A stretch of 64,000 nucleotides of DNA from Coriaria nepalensis (Eukaryota; Streptophyta; Magnoliopsida; Cucurbitales; Coriariaceae), in the NCBI GenBank assembly GCA_027186245.1, contig CP114500.1, forward strand, positions 72,001 through 136,000. Direction: 5' to 3'. Made by a program: the position numbers and the translations under genes. Positions 49,124 to 60,889 of this stretch are shown here, one piece after another; within the stretch, counting starts at the first letter, position 1, and each line of letters begins with the position of its first letter. The notes under the pieces are model-generated. The model saw only the letters and a list, made by a program, of their open reading frames with translations, was not told where the DNA came from and made no database searches.

Positions 49124-52100
49124 CTAGAAAGCTCTCCAATTATCAGAATCTTTCTTCGCAAGTTGATTCTCTGATGAAACCTTGAATGGACCAGAGGAAC
49201 CGAATGGATCTGCATCGTCAAATGAAGAGAAAGGACCGATGTTGCCAAAGTCTCCGGTGCTGCTCATCGAATCAAACCTGGAGAGCTTCTGACTGGTTTG
49301 GCCTAAGTCTGCAGTGCTACGCAAAGAGTCAAACCTTGAGAATTTATCACTGCTAAGGCCAAAGTCTTTGCTGCTGCTCATGGAATCAAACCTGGAGTGT
49401 TTTGGTGAGTATCCAACATCACGTGTGTTGAATGAATCAAATCTGGAGAAGTTGTCAAAGAAGTGATCCCCAGACACCCAGCTAAGCCTTGTTGGAGAAT
49501 TGCCAAATCTGGAAGCTGGAGTGCTCGGCACAGAATCAAAGAAGGGACTTCTTTGAAATACATTTTCTGAATGTGGGGATCCCGTTTTAATATGCTTGAC
49601 ACCAAAATCTTCAGATCCAAAGAAATCGCCATGCTTCTCAGCAGAGAAGTCCTGCACAGTAGGGAGATTAATAGCATCATTAACATGTCATGCAATAAAC
49701 AAATCCCATGTACTACCAAGTTATCAACAATGCAGTCAAATGAGATCCCGGAGACACTTCTTGTGCATGATCAAACTTTAAGGAGTCATCCATCTGGCCT
49801 CCAAACAATTGAATGCCGAAATCATACCCAAGAAGTTTAGACTCACCTGGGAATTAACAGCGTTAAATCCCCACACGGAGTCTACATCATCATTGTTGTC
49901 AAAGCCCCCCCCCCAAGTTGAATCATCAAAGTTTCTGTTACAAGAAGAAACAGATCAACAAAGCATTATGATGTAGAAACAAAATCAGAATATTTCCATT
50001 CATGAAGTGCAATATGTGAGGCGAGAGTCCACAAATCCTGTACCTATGTGTTTCTGCATCTGCTTCACTTTGTTCATAATGAGGATCTGAAGAATCATGA
50101 AATGGGCTATCCATAGTTGTTCTTCCAATTGGGCTATCACGAGGGCTTCTTGCTGATTCATCTTCAATGTGGGTGTATGCGGAATCACTTTCGAGCCCAT
50201 GACCTCCAGCACTTGAGGAATTCACTATTTTCTCATTCACTTGTGATGGGGAATCAGAGGTTGCATCAAAATCTATAGAACCATTTTCATTCCAGACAGT
50301 AGTGGATTTCTCTTTATGGACATCAATAACTAGATCATTGGCAAATCCTGAGAGATAATATTGGATCTCGAGTAAACAAAACTATTTTATGTGTCTTTTG
50401 TCAAATTACTTATCTAAGAATGTATCTACGAATCGATAAGTAGGGAATCAAGAAACAAAGTGAGGTTTAGTGATGTGTCAAAAAAGTAATAACTTCCAGA
50501 AACAAAGGAAATACCTTCATCTTCAAACTTATCCCAATCTTCATCCCAAAGAGCTGCCTGCTCTGGAATTCCAGGTTGCCAGCCTACCAAAAAAAAAAAA
50601 CCATTGCATTCAGAATTTTATCAATGGACCACGTGTGATCCAAATTGTTCTTTATAACAGAAAGGTCGTTGAATTACAATTACTAATACAGTAACTGGCA
50701 CAGATACTTTGGTTTTTCCATTCAAGAAAATTAAAATAAAAACAGATGAAAGAGAATCCACACAGTATTATTAGCAAACAAATCCTGTTAGGAAGCAATA
50801 ATGAAACCTCGAGTGAACCCATTTGTTTTTACTGGAAGATGAGCAAAGCAGAAAAAATCCCAAGATTATATGTATAAATAAACAAAGTCACTGGAAGATG
50901 CAACCAGAGGGATTAAGAAAGGCATTTACCAGTAGGAAGCTCAACCATTGCTGCTGACTTGACCTCTAATCCATGTTTACTACTACGGTCATTTAGAGCC
51001 TTTATGAGCTCCTCAAGATCAGATTGTATACGATCAGCACGAACCTGTAAAGCGTAAATTTATAGAAGGATCAGTTTCAGATGGTCTGCATTTAAGTCCA
51101 AAAAACTCAGCAATCTGGATGAAACCAACCTGAAGAATACCATCTGCACTGCCTCCTTGTTCTATTTTGATAATTGCTTGTTGCAGCTCGGTCTTCCTCT
51201 CCTAAAATTTAAAAATATAATTAACTAACAAGCAAACTAACTACATAAATACGGAAACCGAAAAAAGCAACTCCAAAATCATGCAGCAAATTATCTTACT
51301 GAGTAATCATTTGAATATAAATCCTTTGAACAAATTATCTTATAAATATAATGTACACAAATTTAACAAGCCGAATTCTAAGTTGCATTTGGAAAAGCAT
51401 TTGAAATTGGAGTTGGCCAAAGTGAATTCAGATTATAAGGTAAACTGAATTTAGCATTTAGACGCAAATTTTAGTTTTAATCTCTTGACCAAATGGGACA
51501 TAAGCAGATGATACAGCCAAAAGCCCATTGCATAGTTCGAGAATTATCTGTTGTTTGCAAAGTACAGAGTTCTCACTTGTGATTTTGTTACCCTCAGAAA
51601 TTTTAGCCCCATAATAAGGTGAGTAATATAGAACAAAAAGGTAATAGCAAGGAAAGAACATCCTTATGGACTCACGACTCGATCCACTCTAGCAATCAAT
51701 AAATGGTCATCAAAAAACGGTTTGACACCTGAATATCATGAAACCTGGCCTCTTCAATAGTTAGTTTAGATGCTATTTCTGCCACTTGCTTGTACCTCTC
51801 TTCATATTTCTTCATTAAAGACTCAGCCTACAAGAGAAGATAATTTCATAGATCAAGTAGAAAGTGAAACCTATTTCTTCTCGATCACAAGTAGCAAGAT
51901 ACCTCATTCTTGTCTGCAGTTGCCCTCGCGGTGATCTCATTAAGTCTGTTATCACGTCTACTTTTATATAAAACCTGATAACCAGAAATAAGTACAAATG
52001 ACTGTAAACTATCACATGACATCAGCCAACAAGTAAAAAAGGAGAAAAAAAAATTACAAGACAGAAAATACTCACTAGTTCTTGCATCATTGTACGGTAG

Positions 52101-54956
52101 AATTCCATCTTCTCCTTCGAGTCCAAATAAACATTTTCTGTCTCACCAACCTGGTGTCAATGAAAATACTTAGATAAAATGACTTAGTGAGGGGCAACAA
52201 ATCTCCCAGGAAAAATCCTATGTGCTGGAATCACAGACTTCAGTAAATTTTATGTAGCTTTTGAGTATCATAGTAAAAAAATTGTCTTAAATGGAACCCT
52301 ATTAAGGTAAATTTGTTTTTCAGCAAAAACCATGAGAGTGGAATACAAAGCCATTTCAAAGGCATCCAAACCAAAAGGCAAAATGGAAAATTTCCTTTTC
52401 TTCAGAAGCTGTTGCCTCGATAGACTCTGTGCTTATCGAACTCTGCTGTCCATTGCCAGACAGATTTAGAAAGGAATCCTCCAGTAATGGTGCTCCTGAT
52501 TTCTGTTGATTCAATTGTGTAACGCCATCAGCCTTTGGCATACTACTAGGCACCAGCGGCCTCGGACCTGTTGCAGATGCCATTGTCTGACCACTGATGA
52601 CCCCTTGCTGAGGCAGAAAACCTAAACCAAAAAGAACAGTCTCCAGATCATCAAAACAGACAAGAGAACTCATAAAATTGGGAATGATAGAGAAATATAC
52701 CAGCACTGGGACCCGAAGCTGCATTTTCATAAGATACATTGGGTTGACTGGTCAAAGACAGCAGGGTCTCATCAAACATAACATTACTCAGAAGAGCAGC
52801 CGGAAGAGGGCGACCTTCCCTGTAGCGCTCCATCAAATATAGTGCGAAGCAAAATTCCCTCAAAGAAAGCATGCTGTCAGTATCCTGATCAGATAGGTCC
52901 CACACTTGCTTCAAGACCTCTGTAAACAAATGACATCATTCTGTAAATATAAAATGAAGTGCATGAAACAGGGTGTGTAAAAGATATCTGCAAGGAATTG
53001 AATTCCTCGAGAAGATATAGATTAGATATTGTTCTTAGTAAAGCAAATGATGTCCAAAAGAAACACTAATTGTTCAGGAACAAAAATTAATTTTTATTTT
53101 TTCACTCATATTTCACTACCCATACTGCTGTCTTGATAAGAATATTATAGCTACAATAAAATTCTTACCTCTTGGCAACCTCCAACTCAAAAACAGATTC
53201 CGTGCTTGTTCGCCAGTGATCTTCCCATCTCTGTCAGTGTCTACTTCCCTAAACACTTTAGTGTATTTCTGAACATCTGTTGGTTTCATCTTGGGCCAAG
53301 TAAGCTGTGAATTGTCAGCAGTAGAATTTCCAGATCCAGTAGTGGCCCCAGAAGATATAAGTGAGGAAGAATTTGGTAGTGGAACCTGTTGGCTAGGGCT
53401 CAATGATGACTGGCCACGGACAGATGGACCCCCTGAAGCTTGCATTGAGAATGCACTAAATGAATCGAGTGAGCTATTCTTATTAGAAATCTGTGGACCA
53501 CCAGACACTGGGACAATGGCTGATGAGGTAGCTCCGTTACTAGGAGCATAAAGCGACTCAAAAGGTTCTTGCTTTTGCGGAAGTGGGCTTGCAGACACAT
53601 CAGCTCCAAAACCTGAGTTCGAAGGAAAACCATTTCCAGAAATAGCCAACGCTTTAAAATCAGTAGACAATGCCTGTGAAGATGTCAAAACTGGAGATTG
53701 AGGGGCAGGTGATGACAATGAAGGACTGATTCCTCTAGGCCCAGTGTTTACAGCACCAGTTCCTCCAAGCCAATTGCTCGAGCTGTTTAAGTTTGGCGCA
53801 CTCGAACCCACCACACTGCCTCTGCTAGGCAGTTCTGAAGCAGCGATTCCCTGTGGTGGTCTCAAAGGAAAGCCAGTGGGCATAGCTTGAGGAGATCTCA
53901 TGGACTGATTTGGCTGAGAAGGAAAATAGTGCCGGTTCATGCTTGCATTTGGTACTCCTTGTCCACTATAGCCAAAATGTTGAGATGCTGCTGGGGCAAG
54001 TGGTCTTGTCTGTGGAGCAGATGCAGCAGCCATTAAATTTGCAGGAGCAACAGGGGCAGCAGGAAGATTAATCTGTGGTGGAGGGATTTTAGCTGCAGCA
54101 GGACCAAATAATGCTGCTTTTACAATATCTGGTGTCAGTTCTCTCTTACTTTGTGCAACAGTTATAAGTCTGAGAGCGTTATAAAATTCTGGTCGACCAA
54201 GGAAACCTGCTTTCCTCTGATCAGCATACGTCCATATCTGTGCATAAGATACTGATCATCAAGCATACACCAATAACAGGAAGAAAGAAGGGAGATTCTT
54301 AGGTAAGTCCTACAGTTAGCATTCTGGAAAGAGGCGTGAGAGTGGTCTTCCCTATACTAACAAGGTGCGGCATAAGAAGTTTCATCATTTTTACATCTAC
54401 TGACTTGTAACGGTGATTGAGCTGGTTTTAATAAGAGATTGAAAGTCTCAGACTTTTTCTAATTTGTTAAGATTGAGCATCCCATAGATAATAAGACTGT
54501 ATCCACATCCCTAAGCAGTCCTCAAACTCGTAGGCTTTAATTAAAACACTAAAAATGAATAGAGAGTTGACACAGAGGTCATGACAGTAAATGCAATAAA
54601 ATACCTGTTCAAATGCCCCTATTAATTCAACTGCAATATAAAGAATCTAGCTCCTACTAATTGAAACGTAATTGGGTGTATCAAATCTCGGCAGACAAAC
54701 AGAGAATACGAAAAATCAATATCGATTTACCGAAAGCTGAGAGGCAATAATGGAAACTATGAATAACTTTACCGATCCATTCAAAAGCACAGTAGAAAAA
54801 TGAGGAGAAGAGGGAGAAAAATGAAAGAGAATGAACCTGGGCAAGAACATTTTTGGGCAAGTTAGAGCCGTGAAAGAAAGTGACAGCTTCAGGTCCACTA
54901 ATTCGTCCATCCCCGTCCAAATCCGCTCTTCTAAAGAAAACATCGAACTGATCCAT
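49124..54956 (-). CDS. EH1: EH-domain endocytic protein, AtEH1/Pan1-like (TPLATE complex)
   Basis: The protein acts in clathrin-mediated endocytosis as a TPLATE-complex subunit. Thirteen exons on the minus strand: 54837-54956, 53169-54237, 52701-52919, 52395-52621, 52076-52150, 51903-51974, 51729-51827, 51130-51201, 50930-51044, 50515-50583, 50044-50347, 49847-49934 and 49124-49651. They give 1018 residues, close to the Arabidopsis protein. The first EH domain is at about 1-95 (DGDGRISGPEA) and the second at about 365-460 (DTDRDGKITGEQA, LSDQDTDSML). A coiled coil spans about 546-690, and a C-terminal tail has repeated SRFDS units and GPFKVSS. Two oddities: the expected first codon is TTG (54986), so translation must start at the next Met (54956) or use TTG; and the intron after exon 4 lacks a GT donor. 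The gene may be impaired. Confidence 0.88.
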
Positions 54957-56071
54957 ATTAGGCGCACCTTGATTCGGCGTAGCCAATTACTATGGCAACC
55001 TAATTCCCAGATAAGACGGTGAACGCCCCCCCTGCAAGGTGCAGCGAACTACGATCGCAGTCGTAGAGACACGAAAAACAATTTTTCAAGGAACAATGAG
55101 AAAATCAAAGAATCGAAGAGTGAGAGATGGAATTAAGAAGGGTGAAAAGGGGCCTACCTATAATGGAAATGGAATCGAAGTAGTGATAGTAAAGGAATTG
55201 AGTGTAGGGACAGAGAGAGGACTTGTTAGCGTGGGATGTGCTTGGTAATTCATCCTCTAAAATTACTACCAAAGACGCATGAAGGAATTCTTCGTGTTTC
55301 CCAACTCATTACATAATGACTTTCGTTAGGCAACTATGGAAGAAATTGAAGAGGGAAAGTGATAAAGAGATAAAAATAAAGCCTATTACAAATAAAAGAT
55401 CATAGAATAAGGTAGAAAATTTGAAATCACGAAAATGTGAATAATATTTTTCAACACTTAAATTGTAAACATTAAATTTCTCAATTGAACGTCTTATAGT
55501 GACACTCACTGTATGTATTATATGTATATCACACGTGAGAGTTTGAGTTTGTCTATAACTTCAACTTCCTGCTTGATAATATATATACATTGTTTACGCT
55601 TCTAATTGAAAAGCCTTTTCCGGGCATCTTCAGTACACATTACCACCTTGAGTCTCATTCCAACAATTCTCCTCTTCCTTGCCATTCCGCAACAACTGAA
55701 CTGGTTTGTATAGTCAGACAATTACACCGGTCGGCGCTTCTATTCTATACAATAAGGATGGAAAACCTTTGGCTATTAGATCATTATGATTCTGCATACA
55801 AATAAAGACAAATTCCCCCCTCTTAATTACTATTCATTTTTTGAAGTGGGAAGAGAACAGAAGACCAGGTGAAAGTGATAAGAGGAACAATTAACAGAGG
55901 TATTTTCAAACCATATTGACATGGAAAGATCAAAGAATGTGACTCTAAAAATGATCATGTTAAACACTTATGTCATCTGCTACTCTTCATCAACTTCCAG
56001 CACGTAGCAGAAAATCCTAATAAAATGACAGGGGCAAATGATGAGCAGAAGATCAGTTTAGCAAAGGCAAT
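54957..56071. other. EH1 leader/promoter and HMGB 3' flank
   Basis: No separate gene is seen. The segment next to 54957 is the EH1 5' UTR and promoter on the minus strand; the right end is the HMGB 3' flank. Confidence 0.5.
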
Positions 56072-57299
56072 CTATACAACCTCCTCACTGCCATCTTTTC
56101 CTTCCTCCTCATCCACCTCGGGCTCAGAATCCTCTTCCTTCTCTGTTGCCTTGGCACCTTCAGCCTGAATTCAATAACAGACCAAGTAGCAATCCATCAG
56201 CGACTCTACGAATACTAAATTCAAAACTAAAAGAGAGTGAAGACATTGATTCAGAAACATACCTGTTTCTAGTTATAAGCATTCATGTTCTTCTCATACT
56301 CAACCTTTCTCTTCCCTTCCTTGGCTACGTAAGGAGCCTTTTCCTGATAATTAAAAGCAAGACCTATTCCATCAAACAGCTTCACATGAGCACCTATTTG
56401 ACTAACTCTGATATGCAAAATCACTTACAGATTCTGACAAGGACTTACACTTTTCTCCAGCAGCTTTGCCAACCTGATTGTTAATTGAAGTCAAAATATG
56501 ATGCAGCTAATAATAGGGAAAAAGAAAACCACTCAGTCTGTTCTCTTTCCACATCCCATACAAGAAAAGAAGAAATATTATCATATTACTCGTCTATTTT
56601 AACAATACTTACTGCAGAAACAGACTTACTTCCTGGATTCTCCTTGTGAAATTTCTTCCTGAACTCCTCCCTTTAGAACCAAGAACAAGAGAAATTCAAT
56701 TAGAAAGGCAACACAGAAATTTAACTGATCAAGCTTCCGTTTGTTTGTAACAGAAATTACATAAGATTCCTTGAATGCTGTTCATCAAAACACAAAAAGT
56801 ATACACGCGCTTCAACAACAATTTCAGAGTGCAAGATGCACGTAAAACAAAATACTAAGGAATTTTTGGTCACAGGAATCATTTCAGGTGAGACAGAAAG
56901 AGCATATCAGATGCGGAGCTAAAGGAGAATAGAAAGTACATAAAAATGAAGAAGGCACTAGCTGGCCTCTTAGGCTTGTTAGGGTCTTTAGCTGCCTTCT
57001 TGCTCGGTTTCCTCCCTACTTTCACTGCACCTCTCTTATTCACAGAAAGTTTGTCAAATTATAAGTTAAAAGAGGAATATTAAATATCAAAAAGAGAGTC
57101 GAACAATGATCTATGCACATAAAAATTTTATTTCAGCCAGTTTCTCAGATCTGTAGTCTGCTAGAAAAATAGCATAATTAACGTGCAATTGCCATTAAAG
57201 AGGAGAAAACAAAGTAGTGAAAGAACAAATAACGCAAAAAGATGAAACTCACTTGGTATCCGGTTTCTTCGACTCGGAGTTCGATTTACCACCTTTCAT
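56072..57299 (-). pseudogene. HMGB: HMGB chromatin protein gene, broken
   Basis: Six exons line up with plant HMGB2/3: 57253-57299, 56940-57050, 56613-56670, 56429-56473, 56263-56343 and 56072-56164. The product would start MKGGKSNSESKK, contain the HMG box (DPNKPKRPASAFFIFMEEFR...SVSAVGKAAGEK...EKAPYVAK...YEKNMNAYN) and end in an acidic tail (EEDSEPEVDEEEGKDGSEE). Three problems are seen: intron 1 ends in AA instead of AG at 57051-57052; the conserved box Trp is Cys (TGT, 56447-56449); and a TAG at 56269-56271 replaces Lys at the end of the box. The intact family binds and bends DNA in chromatin. Together these suggest a dead or dying copy. Confidence 0.85.
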
Positions 57300-58921
57300 G
57301 TCGAATACCCTGCAATTACGAGATAAATTTTAAAGCAATTGGTGGAAAAAAGGATCAAAGAAGCTGAAAATTTGTTGAAAATAGACCGAAACCGACGAGA
57401 CCTACCGGATTGGGTAGTCGGGGTTAGGGTTTCAAATCCAATTGGTGGAGGGAGAGAGAGAGAGGTGTTAGGAGTATCGAGATTGGGGGAAGGGGGAGAA
57501 GGAGAGGAGGGCGGGTGTTGGTATTGGACTGGTCATCTACGGTCTCAACCAAACCCAAGGGCCAAGGGCAAAGGGCAAGGCGAATCTGAAAATCAATTGC
57601 GCACGAAATGAGAGAGTAGGGGTTTAGGCGGGATTCCAAAATTTCCACGCCACCTCATACTCCCGCGCAATCCTATTGGCCTCACTGCCGCGTAAATCAT
57701 AGCCTTGTCCTGTCTTTCTACGCTCGTACGTCCCACTTCTTCATCTCTGGAATTGTTAGTTATTTTTCAACGACCGTTTTGCGATGAGGCCCAAGCCCAT
57801 ACTTCTGATTATTGGGTTTTGCAACAACTAACTTTCGACTTCTGTAAAGCCCACCATTGCATTCAGCAAAACCTCCTCCTCGAACTTGATACTTTGATTA
57901 GTTGATAGCAGCCTCCTCCTCCTCCACCAACCCCTCCCCCACACCCTCGTCCGCTAGAACAAAGGCCTCCATAACTAGCCACACTTAAAGCTTCCAAATT
58001 TTCCACTCAATTGCACTGACAAATCCCATAAATTCAATTGCATTGTAGGTCAACCCCAGAGCAACCCAATCAAATCAGCAGGGTCTTAACTCGGGAGTCT
58101 CGCTGGTCTTCTCTTCTGTTCCCCAACTTTAATGAGGTTTCATCACTTTCATCTGCGGCATTCAAGTTTCGATCTTTTTACGTCTTTTTTTTTCCTTGAT
58201 TGTTGTGGGGAATTTGCTGATTATGCTTGCGAGCTAGGGTTCCATCAACTTGATCGGAAAAAAGAAACTACTTATGATTTACTGGCGCTAGGAATAATGT
58301 AGAGTTAGGGCATAGGGCTTATCTGATGCGAATTTATGTTAAAATTCTTTCTTTTACTCGGTTAGGCATCGTAGTTATACTCCAGACTAAGAAGATCAAT
58401 GATAGAGTCCTTGGTTCAAGGCATTTGCCTTTCTGAAGATACGTACTTTACGCTCAATTGATTAATTGTTGCTTCTCACACCCTGTTATTAGATATGGGC
58501 AAACACACCACCCGTGAATGATTTTTTCAAACATAACCAAAGTTAGGTGATTATAGGTGCAAAGTTAGTGCACATGATGGGTTACACTTGATCTCTGAGC
58601 TTCAGGTAAGTTCTCATGCTGACAAGTTCAATACTGATGCTCTTTCTTTGCACTCTGTACTTTAGCAAAAGAAGAAAAGGAAAATAAAGGGAAAAGGAGA
58701 GTTGAGTTGAAGATTCTGATCCTTCTCACCTTTTTTTTTTTTTTTTTTTTTTTTTAATGTCTCCAGTCTTAGAGAGAGGTGGAGAGGAGAGGAAGTCAAA
58801 TATTTACAAGCCCTTTAAATTGCTTCTAATAGGTTGTCTTGCATGTGATTTTGTGTGCATGGTCTGTTGTATTACCCAAACCATGAGTGTTATTTTTCTT
58901 GTGTACATGCAGATAAGTGAA
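57300..58921. other. Divergent region between HMGB remnant and Myb/SANT gene
   Basis: The stretch contains a CCAAT-type CCTATTGGCC near 57670, a GGCCCA site-II element at 57788-57793, a poly-T run of 24 near 58732-58755, and an acceptor-like ATGCAG just before 58916. The Myb/SANT gene probably has a leader intron here. Confidence 0.45.
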
Positions 58922-59983
58922 ATGGTTAACAAATCTAAGAAGACTATTGTTGATAAGAGGGTCATAGTAAAGTGGACAGAAGTTTGGGATGATGCCTTTA
59001 TAGATGCACTCCTGCACCAACAGAGCGTCGGAAACAGAATTGATAAGGTCTTTACATCTGTAGCATATGAATCCATTATGGATGAATTACGTGAAAAGTT
59101 TGGTGAGCTTTTTCAGAAGGATCATTTGAAGAACCGTATGAAAACTCTTAAACATAATTTTTTCGACTGTTATGATCTCTTCAAGGGTATGAGTGGTTTT
59201 GAATGGTGTCCAGATACCAAATTGTGGAGGGCAAAGCCCGAAGCGTGGAAAGCCTTGGTGAAGGTATGTTTTCATATCATAATATATCAGTTTTAATTCA
59301 TTCATTTAAAAATCGTGAGAGTGTGAATTAAATTGTAAGATTCTTCTTTCTTTTCTTTTTTGCAGGAAAAACCTAATGCCAAGAAATGGATGACTACACC
59401 AGTAGCTAACTATGATAAGCTGTTATTGCTTTTTGCAAAAGAAAGGGATACATGTAATCGTGTGGATATTAATGAGAATGGAAATGGAGGAGTTAGTTCC
59501 ATAAATGGTGGGCCCTCGGATAGCAACGGTCGAGTGACATGGCAGAATGACCTTTCGGTTACTCTAGAGGACTTAAATACTATGGATGATGATGATACTA
59601 ATCAGCCAGCCCTTCCAGTTCCTGTTGAAGAAAATTCTCGGATAGATTCTCAGATACCTTCTCGGTCCGCCACATCATTGAAGGACAAGAAGCGGAAGGC
59701 TCTGACAGATGCATTTGAGAGTGAGTTTGAAACCATAAAAGAGGCAATTAAGGATGTTGCAGCAGCAATTAGGGAGGGAAACATTATCGCAGAGAGAGGC
59801 AGGGCACATGTATTCACCGAGCAGGAAGTTTATGCAGAATTAGTGAACATTGGAGTTGACAAGCACTTACGATATAGGGCGTACATGTTCCTTATAGGAA
59901 ATGCTGGGAGGGTGAGGGCTTTCTTCGGTTTGCCAGCTGAAGAACGCAAGGAGTTTTTGTTGCATATTATGTTTAGCACTTAA
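58922..59983 (+). CDS. Myb/SANT-like DNA-binding domain protein
   Basis: Two exons (58922-59263 and 59366-59983, GT-AG) give 319 residues. The N-terminal ~100 residues (VKWTEVWDDAFIDALLHQQ...LKNRMKTLKHNF...SGFEWCPDTKLW) are the Myb/SANT-like domain (Myb_DNA-bind_3) seen in many plant proteins and in accessory proteins of PIF/Harbinger transposons. A Ser/Asp-rich linker and a helical C terminus follow (LRYRAYMFLIGNAGRVRAFF). I chose the Met at 58922 because the open frame upstream of it, from 58757, follows a poly-T run and lacks family similarity. The function is unknown. It could be a domesticated transposon gene or a host transcription regulator. No lesion is seen. Confidence 0.82.
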
Positions 59984-60181
59984 GATTCCTGTTGATTGAG
60001 GAAAGAAAAAGGATAAAAGGTCTTGTTCATGACCGGTCTTCTTTAGTGATATTGAATAATAGTAATGTATATGGTATAGTTGCATTGATTTGGAATTTGG
60101 GTTTTGGAAGTATGTCCATTGGAATTAGTTTATAGCGAGTATAGAATAGAGCCAAGCCTGTCACCTGAAGAATTTTAGTAA

Positions 60182-60215
<34 letters not shown>

Positions 60216-60889
60216 ATTTAATATATAAAATGGAGTCCAAATAATTCCCAGATGTGAAAAAAGGGATGGTGTCAATGGCTGTACAACGGTCGGGTCGGGT
60301 GGTTTTTCTGATTAAACTGTTATTTCAATGTCTGTTTTTCTTCCTAAATATTAGTTAAGTTTCTTATTTTTCATTTAAGTTAAATAAATAGGTAATTACT
60401 TTTTTTTATTTCTTAGGAAATCAACATTATTAATTATAAAAATAATGACATTAAGAAACGTTTAATGTTACTTGAGAACCCCTCGACTCTCCTCATTGGA
60501 TGGGATTTTTTCCTCGACTCCAAGAAGCTACTTCATAGTTCACATTTCATTCTCTACGACTACGATTCTTGAAGCCAAAACTCATCTCCTACATGTAGAC
60601 TTATCTTGTCACTTCCTGGATCAATACTCCCTACATATCTATATCTATATCTATATCTATATCTATATCTATATCTATATCTATATCTATATCTATATCT
60701 ATATCTATATCTATATCTATATCTATCTCTATCTCTCCATTAACAACTAAACAACAAAAAAAGAAAAGCTGTCATGTCTTTCAGTCTTTACCAGAAAGAA
60801 TATTGTAATATGTAGTTACGTAACTTCTTCTAAAACTGTGCAAACACTATTGTACTTCTAGTTTGTTGATTAACTGAATTCTTGATTTC
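59984..60889. other. Spacer with microsatellites
   Basis: No gene is recognised between the convergent Myb/SANT and GT92 loci. A TA dinucleotide run lies at about 60183-60214. Confidence 0.5.
60635..60724. repeat. Hexanucleotide microsatellite (ATATCT)15
   Basis: Fifteen uninterrupted ATATCT units span 90 bp, ending in degenerate ATCTCT units. The open frame through it encodes only Ile/Tyr repeats and is not a gene. Confidence 0.95.

Noticed and set aside
58757..58921. N-terminal extension of the Myb/SANT protein from 58757
   Set aside because: It follows a poly-T run and contains an intron-like acceptor (ATGCAG) just before 58922; the extension is not family-like.
60472..60750. Ile/Tyr-repeat open frame
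   Set aside because: Translation of the (ATATCT) microsatellite.
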